From: Ascidiaceihabitans donghaensis
Lineage (GTDB): Bacteria > Pseudomonadota > Alphaproteobacteria > Rhodobacterales > Rhodobacteraceae
Direction of reading: 5' to 3'
DNA: 64,000 nt
NCBI RefSeq assembly: GCF_900302465.1
Contig: NZ_OMOR01000001.1
Coordinates: 1,364,001 to 1,428,000 of the forward strand
Shown: piece by piece, positions 26,599 to 35,045 of the stretch
Position numbering within the stretch: the stretch's first letter is position 1
Layout: every line of letters begins with the position of its first letter
Notes under the pieces: generated by a model
The model's input: only the letters and a program-made list of their open reading frames with translations
Databases searched by the model: none
Told to the model about the DNA's origin: nothing
Program-made: the position numbers and the translations under genes

Positions 26599-26667
26599 GC
26601 CATTAAGTTAGCGTGGACAGGCCGGTTTTCTAGGGGTGTTTTTGCGCAAGACGGCGGGGCGCAGGGA

Positions 26668-27624
26668 TCACGCTGCGGGCGTTGTCACCGATCGAAATGT
26701 CTTGGCTATGCCGTCAAACACGCTGGCGCGCATCTGTGGCGTTTCCATCAAGACTTCATGTTCGCCGTTTTCGACCATCACAAGCGTGCCATTTTCCCAG
26801 CCTGCCATACGGTCTTCAATGCGCTGGACGTGAACGATACGTTCGTTTGTGCCAAGGAATGTGGCGCAAGTCAGGTTCGGTGCAGGCAATTTTGCAAGGT
26901 CCTGGGTTTCGAACAACGCTTTGCGCAGCCATGCGAAACTTGGGCCCCCCAATGCCAGACCGGGATGGGCTGTAAGCTGGTCTTGCAGGCGCGTGTAGGT
27001 GTCGGGATCTGTGGTCAGCTTGTTGTCTTCGAAGGGCGCGATATGCACGTAGGGTTCGGGAAAGGTGGTCGGTGCGATCCTGTGATCCTGCCCCATAACA
27101 GGCATAGAATGCCCCAAAGCCCAAGCGAGCGGGCGCAAAAAGGGTGATATGCGGATGCCCCACATGGGGGCCGTAAACGCACAGGCCGCCACGTCCAAGC
27201 CGTTGTAAAGGGCGCGCAAACCGATGCAGCCACCCATGGAATGGCCCACCATGAAATAGGGCTTGGGCAAATCAAGCTGGTCCAATGCGTCCATGATGGC
27301 CGCCACGTCTTTTTGGTAATCTTCAAAATCACCAACGTGACCAATGCGCGGATCATCCAGCATGCGGTCGGCCAAGCCTTGGCCGCGCCAGTCGATGGCC
27401 ACCGTTGCATAGCCGCGGGCCGCGAATTCGCACGCTGCGGGGCCGTATTTTTCCACGTATTCGGTGCGGCCGGGAAACACCAGAATGGTGCCTTTGTTGG
27501 TCCCTTCGCGGTTCCATGCCCCGAAGCGCAGGCGCAAACCGTCTTCGGTGTGCACCCAAAACGCAGCTCCGCTTGGGGGACCTGCACAAACGTCAGTGAA
27601 CAGGGGGGCAATGGAAAGGGACAT
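26668..27624 (-). CDS. Alpha/beta hydrolase, lysophospholipase-like
   Basis: A 318-residue serine hydrolase. The nucleophile elbow is GHSMGG (S129), and the oxyanion-loop region is VFPGRTEYVEKYGP. IDWRGQGLADR and the late ENGEHEVLMETP (His of the triad) fit the lysophospholipase/monoacylglycerol lipase group (PldB-like). The enzyme would cleave lysophospholipids or monoacylglycerols. There is no signal peptide. It lies 5 bp after the SCP2 gene in the same direction, suggesting co-transcription and a shared lipid theme. Confidence 0.86.
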   Translation of the reverse strand: MSLSIAPLFTDVCAGPPSGAAFWVHTEDGLRLRFGAWNREGTNKGTILVFPGRTEYVEKYGPAACEFAARGYATVAIDWRGQGLADRMLDDPRIGHVGDFEDYQKDVAAIMDALDQLDLPKPYFMVGHSMGGCIGLRALYNGLDVAACAFTAPMWGIRISPFLRPLAWALGHSMPVMGQDHRIAPTTFPEPYVHIAPFEDNKLTTDPDTYTRLQDQLTAHPGLALGGPSFAWLRKALFETQDLAKLPAPNLTCATFLGTNERIVHVQRIEDRMAGWENGTLVMVENGEHEVLMETPQMRASVFDGIAKTFRSVTTPAA

Positions 27625-27629
27625 ATAGT

Positions 27630-27920
27630 TTATGCCAAAGAAGAGGCCAAAGACATCGCCATGCCCATGTCGCCGTCGACCTTCAGCTTGCCTGTCATGA
27701 AGGCGCTTGTCGGGTTTGTGTCGCCGGACATGATGCCTTGGAAGGTTTCGACGTCTGCCGTCATGGTCACGTCGGCGTCGTCATCACCGGCACGCGCCCC
27801 GTTCGAATCGATAATGACCGATCCTTCGCCTTCGATCTCGAATTTTGCTGTGCCGGAAAAACCGTCACCACCAAGTTTTTCGTTCAATGCTTCAACAGCT
27901 TGGGAGACTACGTCGCTCAT
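27630..27920 (-). CDS. SCP2 sterol-binding domain protein
   Basis: A small protein of 96 residues consisting almost only of an SCP2 domain (PF02036): FEIEGEGSVIIDSNGARAGDDDADVTMTADVETFQGIMSGDTNPTSAFMTGKLKVDGD matches the lipid-binding fold along its length. Such stand-alone proteins bind acyl chains or lipids in the cytoplasm. It shares a 5-bp gap with the downstream lysophospholipase gene and is divergent from a TPR protein gene. Confidence 0.9.
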   Translation of the reverse strand: MSDVVSQAVEALNEKLGGDGFSGTAKFEIEGEGSVIIDSNGARAGDDDADVTMTADVETFQGIMSGDTNPTSAFMTGKLKVDGDMGMAMSLASSLA

Positions 27921-28003
27921 TTTTAATGCCCTTTTGGCCTGATTGTGATGTGCGGCGGCAAAGGATCACTGGAATTGTCTAAGCCGCCTGTTACATTGAT
28001 AGT

Positions 28004-28561
28004 ATGGGCATCATTACACGCAATCTCAAACCTATCGTTGCGGCAACCGCAATTGTAGTCAGTTTTTCCTTACCCCTTAGCGCGGAAGGGACTGTTCCCG
28101 ATCTGTTGGACCAGCTGAAAACAGCTGACGCCACGCAGGCCAAACAGGTGGAACGCGCCCTTGAGCTGGCATGGTCCAAATCGGGCTCTACTGCACTTGA
28201 CTTGCTGTTGCGCCGCGGCCGTGATGCGATGGAATCACAAGACTACACCGCCGCGATTGAGCACTTTACTGCACTTGTGGACCACGCCCCGGAGTTTGCC
28301 GAAGGCTACCATGGGCGGGCGACCGCCTATTTCCAGTCCGGCAAATACGGTCCCGCGATTGTCGATCTGCAAAAGGCTTTGCAGTTCAACCCCGACAACT
28401 ACAACGCGATCTTCGGGTTGGGCGTTATTTTCAGCGAATTTGACGATCTGTACCGGGCCGAACAAGCCTTTCAGGCTGTTTTGGACTTGCATCCCAATCA
28501 TCAAAACGCCACCGATGCGCTAAAGCGTCTGGAGCGTGAAGGCATTGGGCGTACGCTTTAA
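28004..28561 (+). CDS. Exported tetratricopeptide repeat protein
   Basis: A 185-residue protein with an N-terminal signal peptide (IVAATAIVVSFSLPLSAEG, cleavage near residue 27) followed by at least three TPR units: QDYTAAIEHFTALVDHAPEF, GKYGPAIVDLQKALQFNPDN and DLYRAEQAFQAVLDLHPNH. It is probably a periplasmic scaffold protein. It lies 38 bp before the helicase gene in the same direction and may be co-transcribed. The partner is unknown. Confidence 0.87.
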   Translation: MGIITRNLKPIVAATAIVVSFSLPLSAEGTVPDLLDQLKTADATQAKQVERALELAWSKSGSTALDLLLRRGRDAMESQDYTAAIEHFTALVDHAPEFAEGYHGRATAYFQSGKYGPAIVDLQKALQFNPDNYNAIFGLGVIFSEFDDLYRAEQAFQAVLDLHPNHQNATDALKRLEREGIGRTL

Positions 28562-28599
28562 CGCCCACCGCATGGGATGAAGTCGAAGGGGATGAACTT

Positions 28600-31446
28600 G
28601 TGACCACCCAAGGGCGTGTTGTGGCCGTGCTCGGCCCCACCAACACTGGCAAAACCACATATGCAATCGAACGCATGCTTGCACATCGCACTGGTGTGAT
28701 CGGTCTGCCGTTGCGTTTGCTGGCGCGCGAAGTCTATGACCGCATCGTGGCGTTGCGGGGACCGTCTGTTGTGGCGTTGGTGACCGGCGAAGAACGCATT
28801 GTGCCGCCGCGCACCCAATATTGGGTCTGCACCGTTGAGGCGATGCCGGACGGAATGGGCGCCGATTTTCTAGCCATCGACGAAATTCAACTTTGTGCTG
28901 ATCCGGAACGCGGGCACGTCTTCACTGACCGGTTGCTGCGTGCCAGAGGCCAGCACGAGACGCTGTTTTTGGGTTCTGACACGATGCGCGGCGCAATTGC
29001 GGACCTTGTGCCGCACGCACAATTCCTGCGCCGCGACAGAATGAGCGAACTGACCTATACTGGTCAGAAAAAGATAAGCCGAATGAAGCCAAGGTCTGCG
29101 ATCGTAGGATTTTCGGTTGAAAATGTGTACGCTATTGCCGAATTGATCCGTCGTCAGAAAGGCGGTGCAGCGGTTGTTATGGGGGCCCTCAGCCCCCGTA
29201 CCCGCAACGCGCAGGTCGATATGTATCAAAACGGCGAAGTGGACTATCTGGTGGCCACAGACGCCATCGGGATGGGCCTTAATCTGGACGTGGACCACAT
29301 CGCATTTTCTGCCACGACCAAATTTGACGGTCGCCGCATGCGCCCCTTGGCTCCGAACGAGCTTGCGCAAATTGCGGGCCGCGCCGGGCGCGGAATGAAA
29401 AACGGCACATTTGGTGTGACGGGGGATGCGCGGCCTTTGGACGACGGCATGGCGCAAGCGATCATGGACCACCGCTTTACGCCACAATCCAAATTGAACT
29501 ACCGCAATCATGCACTGAAATTCGGATCTATTGATCATTTGATCCGGTCACTGGAAGCGCCAGCCGATCATGAACGGCTGGTCAAAGCACGCGAAGCGGA
29601 TGATTTAAAAACGCTAAAAACCCTTTCCGAGATTACCGAAGTCGCAGCGCGTGCGTCTGACGGGACATCTATCAAACTGCTGTGGGATGTCTGCCGTATC
29701 CCTGATTTTCGGGGCATCAGCCACGGTGAACATAGCGATTTGGCGGCAACCATCTTCAACTACCTCCACCAAAGCGGCACGTTGCCCAATGACTGGTTGG
29801 CGCGTCAGATCAAACGCATCGACCGCAGCGACGGGGACATTGATGCGCTTAGCAAAAGATTGGCGTTTATCCGCACGTGGACTTATGTCGCACAGCGAAA
29901 AGGGTGGACGGACGACGAAAGCCATTGGCGTGGCGAGACACGTGTCGTAGAAGACAGACTGTCGGACGCGCTGCACGAGCGTTTGACCCAAAGATTTGTA
30001 GACCGGCGCACATCCGTGCTTTTGCGCCGGTTGGGACAGAAGGAAGCCATAGTGGCAGACGTAAACGACGCTGGTGAAGTGACCATTGAGGGCGAATTTG
30101 TAGGCAAGCTGGACGGGTTCCGCTTTAGCCAGGACAAAGGCGCAGGGGCGGCTGAGGCCAAAACGATCAAAACGGCATCGCTGCAAGCGTTGGCACCGCA
30201 TTTCCATCTGCGGGCGGATCGTTTCTACAATGCCCCCGATACCGAAATTGATTTCACCGAACAAGGTGGCCTCATGTGGGGCAAAGATGCTGTGGGCAAG
30301 CTTGTGGCTGGCGCCGATGCGATGAAGCCTCAGGTCGAGGTGTTTGTCGACGAGGTGGCAGGCCCTGATGTGACCCAGAAGGTTCAACGCCGTTTGCAGC
30401 ATTTCATCGACCGCAAGGTTGCTGCCCTGTTTGAACCGCTTTTGAACCTAAGCCGTGACGAAGAATTGACGGGGCTGGCCCGTGGTTTCGCCTTTCAGAT
30501 GGTCGAGGGTCTGGGCGTTCTGCCCCGTGCGACTGTGGCCGATGACGTAAAGGCACTGGATCAAGACGCCCGTGGTGCGCTGCGCAAGCACGGCATTCGC
30601 TTTGGCCAATTCACCATTTTTATGCCCTTGTTGCTGAAACCCGCACCGACACGCCTGCGTCTGGTGCTGTGGTCTTTGCACAAAGGGTTGGACATCTTCC
30701 CGGAATCGCCCCCACCCGGATTGGTGACAATCCCGGTTGAAGCGGACGCTGCCGCAGGGTCCGATACCATGTCGGGATACCGCAATGCGGGCACGCGTGC
30801 CATTCGCATCGATATGCTGGAACGTCTGGCGGACATGCTGCGGTCAGAGGATTCGCGCGGCGGCTTTGAAGCCAAAGCAGACATGTTGTCGATCACGGGC
30901 ATGACGCTGGAACAGTTTTCCGACCTTATGGCCGGATTGGGATACAAGGCGGAAAAAGGCGAACGCGAAAAGGTCAAAGCCGTGGACGCCGCCATTGCCG
31001 CACCTGTGACACCGGCCGAAGCAGACGCGCAAACGCCCGATCCTGCGCCTGTGGGTCAGATTGCCGATGAGGGTACAGCCCCCATCGCGGCGGAACCTGC
31101 CGCAGATCCGGAAGTGTCTGCCGCGATCCCCGATGTCGCCGCTGCCGAGGCCGAAATTGGCACCCCTGCAGACGCCGGTGCCGCCCCGGAGATGGAAGTG
31201 TTCTACACCTTCACATGGGGCCGCCAGCCCGCGCGTGGCGGCAACCGTCCGCAGCAACGTCAAGGCGACAAGCCCCAAGGCAAAGGCCGTGGCAAACCGC
31301 AAGGCAAGGGTGGCCCACGTGGTAAGGGCAAGCCGGGTGGCAAAGCGCAGCAATCCTTCTCGGCACGTCCGCCCAAGAAGGAAAAAGCCATCGACCCCGA
31401 TAACCCGTTTGCAGCGGCCTTGATGGGCCTCAAAAACGACAAGTGA
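28600..31446 (+). CDS. SUV3-like RNA helicase with basic low-complexity tail
   Basis: A superfamily 2 helicase (948 aa) resembling mitochondrial SUV3. Motif I is GPTNTGKTT (residues 12-20), motif II is DEIQ (94-97), and ATDAIGMGLNLD with QIAGRAGRG are motifs V and VI. A long central region follows the helicase core. The last 110 residues are an acidic, Ala/Pro-rich stretch and then a Gly/Lys/Arg-rich tail (GKGRGKPQGKGGPRGKGK), a likely RNA-binding arm. The GTG start at 28600 has GAAGGGG upstream. Its stop overlaps the S4-protein start. A role in RNA turnover or ribosome biology is inferred. Confidence 0.88.
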   Translation: MTTQGRVVAVLGPTNTGKTTYAIERMLAHRTGVIGLPLRLLAREVYDRIVALRGPSVVALVTGEERIVPPRTQYWVCTVEAMPDGMGADFLAIDEIQLCADPERGHVFTDRLLRARGQHETLFLGSDTMRGAIADLVPHAQFLRRDRMSELTYTGQKKISRMKPRSAIVGFSVENVYAIAELIRRQKGGAAVVMGALSPRTRNAQVDMYQNGEVDYLVATDAIGMGLNLDVDHIAFSATTKFDGRRMRPLAPNELAQIAGRAGRGMKNGTFGVTGDARPLDDGMAQAIMDHRFTPQSKLNYRNHALKFGSIDHLIRSLEAPADHERLVKAREADDLKTLKTLSEITEVAARASDGTSIKLLWDVCRIPDFRGISHGEHSDLAATIFNYLHQSGTLPNDWLARQIKRIDRSDGDIDALSKRLAFIRTWTYVAQRKGWTDDESHWRGETRVVEDRLSDALHERLTQRFVDRRTSVLLRRLGQKEAIVADVNDAGEVTIEGEFVGKLDGFRFSQDKGAGAAEAKTIKTASLQALAPHFHLRADRFYNAPDTEIDFTEQGGLMWGKDAVGKLVAGADAMKPQVEVFVDEVAGPDVTQKVQRRLQHFIDRKVAALFEPLLNLSRDEELTGLARGFAFQMVEGLGVLPRATVADDVKALDQDARGALRKHGIRFGQFTIFMPLLLKPAPTRLRLVLWSLHKGLDIFPESPPPGLVTIPVEADAAAGSDTMSGYRNAGTRAIRIDMLERLADMLRSEDSRGGFEAKADMLSITGMTLEQFSDLMAGLGYKAEKGEREKVKAVDAAIAAPVTPAEADAQTPDPAPVGQIADEGTAPIAAEPAADPEVSAAIPDVAAAEAEIGTPADAGAAPEMEVFYTFTWGRQPARGGNRPQQRQGDKPQGKGRGKPQGKGGPRGKGKPGGKAQQSFSARPPKKEKAIDPDNPFAAALMGLKNDK

Positions 31447-31841
31447 TGGATCAAGCGCGCGAAAAGTTACGGCTGGACAAATGGCTGTGGTTCGCGCGCT
31501 TTTTCAAAACCCGCTCATTGGCGGCCAACAAGGTCGGGGCGGGGGACATTCGTGTCAACGCCGAACCCGTCACCAAACGCGCCACGACCATATCGCCGGG
31601 GGATGTTTTGACCTTTGTGATTGGCAAAAACGTAAAGGTGATCCAGATCGACGCCTTGGGCACACGGCGTGGTCCGGCCACCGAAGCGCAAGATCTGTAT
31701 ACCGACCTGTCCCCGCCACCGCCCAAGCCCGAGGACAAACCACCCGAAAATCCGGGCTATGAGGGAAAAGGTCGCCCAACAAAACGTGATCGCCGTAAAG
31801 CGGACCTTTTGAAATCTCAGACCTTTGACCGTCTTGAATGA
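31446..31841 (+). CDS. S4 domain RNA-binding protein (Hsp15-like)
   Basis: A 131-residue S4-domain protein. LRLDKWLWFARFFKTRSLA and KVGAGDIRVNAEPVTK form the RNA-binding S4 fold at residues 7-45. The basic tail (RPTKRDRRKADLL) fits the Hsp15/HslR group, which binds 50S subunits carrying stalled nascent chains. The ATG at 31446 overlaps the helicase stop (TGATG). Coupling to the helicase points to a shared role in RNA or ribosome quality control, which is inference. Confidence 0.9.
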   Translation: MDQAREKLRLDKWLWFARFFKTRSLAANKVGAGDIRVNAEPVTKRATTISPGDVLTFVIGKNVKVIQIDALGTRRGPATEAQDLYTDLSPPPPKPEDKPPENPGYEGKGRPTKRDRRKADLLKSQTFDRLE

Positions 31842-31894
31842 TTGCGCCATTTCATTTAGCGACTGTCTAACATTTGATACATGAGTGAGCCTTC

Positions 31895-32233
31895 ATGACC
31901 TATATCGTCAACGACAGCTGCATTGCCTGCAAATACACCGACTGCGTCGAAGTCTGTCCTGTGGACTGCTTCTATGAGGGCGAAAACATGTTGGTCATTC
32001 ATCCCGATGAATGCATCGACTGCGGTGTGTGTGAACCCGAGTGCCCGGCAGATGCGATCCGTCCCGACACAGAGCCTGACATGGAAAAATGGGTTGAGTT
32101 TAATCGCAAGTACTCCGAGATGTGGCCGGTCATCATCACCAAGAAAGACCCGTTGCCAGACGCCGAAGAGCGTGACGGCGAACAAGGCAAGCTTGAGAAG
32201 TACTTTTCGGAAACACCTGGTGAGGGTGGATAA
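31895..32233 (+). CDS. fdxA: Ferredoxin FdxA (7Fe/8Fe type)
   Basis: A 112-residue ferredoxin. Two cluster-binding segments are visible: [18 protein letters not shown] (from residue 9) and [12 protein letters not shown] (from residue 40). The irregular first segment and the long C-terminal extension are typical of the seven-iron FdxA group of alphaproteobacteria. It carries electrons at low potential; the partner is not evident here. It lies 53 bp after the S4 gene. Confidence 0.95.
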   Translation: MTYIVNDSCIACKYTDCVEVCPVDCFYEGENMLVIHPDECIDCGVCEPECPADAIRPDTEPDMEKWVEFNRKYSEMWPVIITKKDPLPDAEERDGEQGKLEKYFSETPGEGG

Positions 32234-32527
32234 GCGAATCACCTGAAGGTTGCGGTGGTGGCGGGCAAAACAGCCAATAACGCGCTGAAAATGATCCGAT
32301 TTTTCTAAATTTTGCGGAAGTTAACCTCAGGTCAGCTTTCGTTAGGGTCATTTTTGTGGTATGGTCTATGCTGTAACCAAAGAACGGAATTGGCCTTTGC
32401 GTGATCTAAAAGCTGGATCACCTATCAACATCACCTGAAATCCCGCGCGTCATGCCGAAACCCAAGCGTTTCGGGTACATGCGGTTTTGACTGTTTTGAC
32501 AGGCCATATGTCCCAAGAGGAAAATGA
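32234..32527 (+). promoter_or_regulatory. Upstream region of carD
   Basis: 294 bp between fdxA and carD. There is no credible open reading frame on either strand. The central part is relatively AT-rich (TTTTTCTAAATTTTGCGG near 32300), and GGTATGGTCTATGCT near 32358 could hold a -10 element. I see no strong terminator after fdxA. The carD ribosome-binding site is AAGAGGAAA just before the ATG at 32528. Confidence 0.3.
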
Positions 32528-33040
32528 ATGACCAAATCGAAGAAGCTCGACTTTCGCCCAAATGAATTTGTGGTTTATCCGGCACATGGCGTTGGCCAGA
32601 TCGTGTCTGTAGAAGAGCAGGAAGTCGCAGGGTTTTCGCTGGAAATGTTTGTGATTTCTTTTGAAAAAGACAAGATGACCCTGCGTGTCCCGACAAACAA
32701 GGCCACTGAAATTGGCATGCGCGCCCTCAGCTCGCCTGACGTGATTGCCCATGCCATGAAGACGCTGAAAGGCAAAGCCAAAGTCAAACGCGCCATGTGG
32801 TCACGTCGTGCGCAAGAATACGAACAAAAAATCAACTCCGGTGATCTGATTGCCATCGCTGAAGTGGTCCGTGATTTGCACCGCACCGATGACCAGCGTG
32901 AACAAAGCTATTCGGAACGTCAGCTGTACGAAGCAGCCCTTGAACGTCTGACACGCGAAGTGTCCGCTGTGGCCGGTGGCGACGAACTGGCAGCCGCCAA
33001 ACAAATCGGTGATGTCTTGCAAAGCCGTATTGCGGCCTAA
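32528..33040 (+). CDS. CarD family transcription regulator
   Basis: A 170-residue CarD/CdnL-type protein. The N-terminal RNA-polymerase-interacting domain (FVVYPAHGVGQIVSVEEQEVAG, residues 14-35) is Tudor-like. The helical C-terminal domain includes KRAMWSRRAQEYEQKINSGD, with the conserved tryptophan used to stabilise open promoter complexes. In alphaproteobacteria CarD binds RNA polymerase beta and supports rRNA and growth-related promoters. A strong hairpin terminator follows at 33074. It is a single-gene unit. Confidence 0.95.
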   Translation: MTKSKKLDFRPNEFVVYPAHGVGQIVSVEEQEVAGFSLEMFVISFEKDKMTLRVPTNKATEIGMRALSSPDVIAHAMKTLKGKAKVKRAMWSRRAQEYEQKINSGDLIAIAEVVRDLHRTDDQREQSYSERQLYEAALERLTREVSAVAGGDELAAAKQIGDVLQSRIAA

Positions 33041-33073
33041 GCGTCAGCGGATTGCAAATTCTAATATCGACAC

Positions 33074-33106
33074 AACCCATGCTTGGCTTTCAAGCGTGGG
33101 TTTTTT
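33074..33106 (+). terminator. Rho-independent terminator of carD
   Basis: ACCCATGCTTG-GCTTT-CAAGCGTGGGT stem (11 bp with one G-T pair) followed by TTTTTT. It lies 33 bp after the carD stop and before the convergent cobS gene. Confidence 0.85.
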
Positions 33107-33123
33107 CATGTCTTGCCTTTGGG

Positions 33124-33894
33124 TTACAGGCTGGTGAAGGCAGACACCATAGCGCCTAAAATCACCAATTCCGTGATGATCTGCGTGGCCCCGACGATGT
33201 CGCCGGTCTGCCCGCCGATCTTCGCCCGCGCCACGCGGATAACACCATAGCTGGCGAGGCCGGCCATCAGCGCCGCCACAAATCCCACCCATCCTGTGAG
33301 GATAACTGAGATGCATCCGCCCAAAACCACCGACAGCATTGCCGCAAAAACGACAGGTTGGCCAACACTGTGTGACAATCCTGTGCGCCGTGCGTGGGGC
33401 AGGGCGGCCATGACCACGGGCATCATCGCGCGTGACAGGCTCATGGCCGCGATCACGGCCACCGGGGCCGTCACAAGCAGGGGGGCGATCATCACAGCCC
33501 GTGCGCCGGAGCTGAACACCAAAGCTAAAACGCCGTATGTGCCGATGTGGCTGTCTTTCATAATCTCCAGACGTCGCTCGGGGGTGTAACCGCCCCACAA
33601 TCCGTCAAAGCTGTCAGCCAACCCGTCCTCGTGCATGGCACCGGTCATCACCATGGCAGCGCCAAGGCCCGCGATCGCGGCAACCAGTGGCAAGCCTGTC
33701 AACCACAGTGCGGCCAAGGCGATTGCCACTCCAAAGAACCCAAGAACCACCCCCCAGACAGGATAGGCCCAAACTGTGCGTGCCTGGTAGCGGAACACTT
33801 CGTCCGGGGCATGTGGCAAGGGAAGGCGCGTCAAAAGCGCACCAGCAGCGATGGCTTGCCAGAACACAGATCGTGAAGGGTCGCTTTTTTGCAT
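33124..33894 (-). CDS. cobS: Adenosylcobinamide-GDP ribazoletransferase
   Basis: Cobalamin synthase CobS, 256 residues, joins adenosylcobinamide-GDP and alpha-ribazole in the nucleotide-loop assembly of vitamin B12. It is an inner-membrane protein with about 6 helices. The signature [19 protein letters not shown] (from about residue 80) carries the Mg-binding acidic residues. The ATG at 33894 is preceded by AAAAGG; longer in-frame starts would run into cobT. It is divergent from cobT, which makes the lower-ligand nucleotide used here. Confidence 0.93.
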   Translation of the reverse strand: MQKSDPSRSVFWQAIAAGALLTRLPLPHAPDEVFRYQARTVWAYPVWGVVLGFFGVAIALAALWLTGLPLVAAIAGLGAAMVMTGAMHEDGLADSFDGLWGGYTPERRLEIMKDSHIGTYGVLALVFSSGARAVMIAPLLVTAPVAVIAAMSLSRAMMPVVMAALPHARRTGLSHSVGQPVVFAAMLSVVLGGCISVILTGWVGFVAALMAGLASYGVIRVARAKIGGQTGDIVGATQIITELVILGAMVSAFTSL

Positions 33895-33976
33895 ATCTGC
33901 GCCTTTTTCAACTGTTGCAGGGGCTGTGGCTTTGGGTAAACAGGCGCAAAGCCTCTGGCAAGCGATAGGATCTAGA

Positions 33977-34990
33977 ATGACTGCGATATTCAAGACATTG
34001 ACGGATGTGCGCAATGTAATGGTGGCACTGCCGGGGGCGCATGCGGATGCGATCACGGGGGCCGAAGCGCGCAACGGACAGTTGACAAAACCCCCCGGCG
34101 CTTTGGGCCGGCTTGAGGATTTGGCGATCTGGTATGCCGGATGGCGGGGCACGGACCGGCCCGTCATCACGTCTCCACAGATCATTGTTTTTGCGGGCAA
34201 CCACGGGGTCGCGGCGCGGGGGGTTTCTGCCTTTCCGCCTGAAGTGACGGAACAGATGGTGTTGAACTTTCAACATGGCGGGGCCGCTATCAACCAGTTG
34301 GCCAAGACGTTTGGTGCGAAGATGGATGTGCATGCGTTGTCGCTGGACACACCTACGGAGGATTTCACCCAAGGGCCTGCAATGTCCGAACACGCGCTAT
34401 GCGCTGCCCTTCAAACGGGTTGGGACGCGGTTGATGTGGATGCAGACCTGTTGGTGACAGGCGAAATGGGCATCGGCAACACAACATCTGCCGCGGCTTT
34501 GGGGCACGCATTGTTCGGGGGGGATGCGTCCGATTGGACGGGCGCAGGCACGGGCGTGGCCGGTGCGGCACTTGATGCAAAAACCAAAGTTGTGGCCGAC
34601 GGCGTGGCCCTGCACAGTGCGGCGGGCGACGGTTTGGCGCTGCTGGGGGCCTTGGGCGGGCGCGAACTGGCGGCTATGGCGGGGGCGATTTTACGGGCGC
34701 GTACATTGCGCATTCCTGTGATCCTTGACGGCTTCATTTGCACGGCTGCGGCCGCCTGCCTTGAAAAGGCACATCCGGGCGCATTGGATCATACAGTCGC
34801 AGGGCACCAAAGCGACGAACAGGCCCACGCACGCATGTTGCAGGCTTTGGGCAAGGCACCTTTGTTGCAGCTTGGGCTGCGATTGGGCGAGGCGTCTGGT
34901 GGGGCACTTGCGATTGGCGTCTTGCAAGGGGCTGTGGCCTGCCATAGCGGAATGGCCACCTTTGCAGAGGCAGGCGTGTCGGACGCATAG
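33977..34990 (+). CDS. cobT: Nicotinate-nucleotide--dimethylbenzimidazole phosphoribosyltransferase
   Basis: CobT, 337 residues, transfers phosphoribose from nicotinate mononucleotide to dimethylbenzimidazole, giving alpha-ribazole phosphate. Conserved features are [13 protein letters not shown] near the N-terminus, [20 protein letters not shown], and [15 protein letters not shown], which binds the phosphate. The ATG at 33977 has AGGAT upstream. It is divergent from cobS across an 82-bp gap that must hold both promoters. A terminator follows directly. Confidence 0.95.
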   Translation: MTAIFKTLTDVRNVMVALPGAHADAITGAEARNGQLTKPPGALGRLEDLAIWYAGWRGTDRPVITSPQIIVFAGNHGVAARGVSAFPPEVTEQMVLNFQHGGAAINQLAKTFGAKMDVHALSLDTPTEDFTQGPAMSEHALCAALQTGWDAVDVDADLLVTGEMGIGNTTSAAALGHALFGGDASDWTGAGTGVAGAALDAKTKVVADGVALHSAAGDGLALLGALGGRELAAMAGAILRARTLRIPVILDGFICTAAAACLEKAHPGALDHTVAGHQSDEQAHARMLQALGKAPLLQLGLRLGEASGGALAIGVLQGAVACHSGMATFAEAGVSDA

Positions 34991-35010
34991 CAGGAGGCCT
35001 GCGGTTTTTT
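34990..35010 (+). terminator. Rho-independent terminator of cobT
   Basis: GCAGG-AGG-CCTGC stem followed by GGTTTTTT. The stem begins at the last base of the cobT stop codon, so terminator and gene end abut. Confidence 0.75.
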
Positions 35011-35034
35011 GGTAAGGTGCGCCTTGGCGCACCC
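35011..35034. repeat. Short palindromic repeat, GTAAGGTG type (c)
   Basis: GGTAA then GGTGCGCC-TT-GGCGCACC, a perfect 8-bp stem with a 2-base loop. The stem and loop are identical to the copy at 57693-57710. It lies between the convergent ends of cobT and the Kef antiporter gene. Confidence 0.7.
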
Positions 35035-35045
35035 GACCGTGGCCG

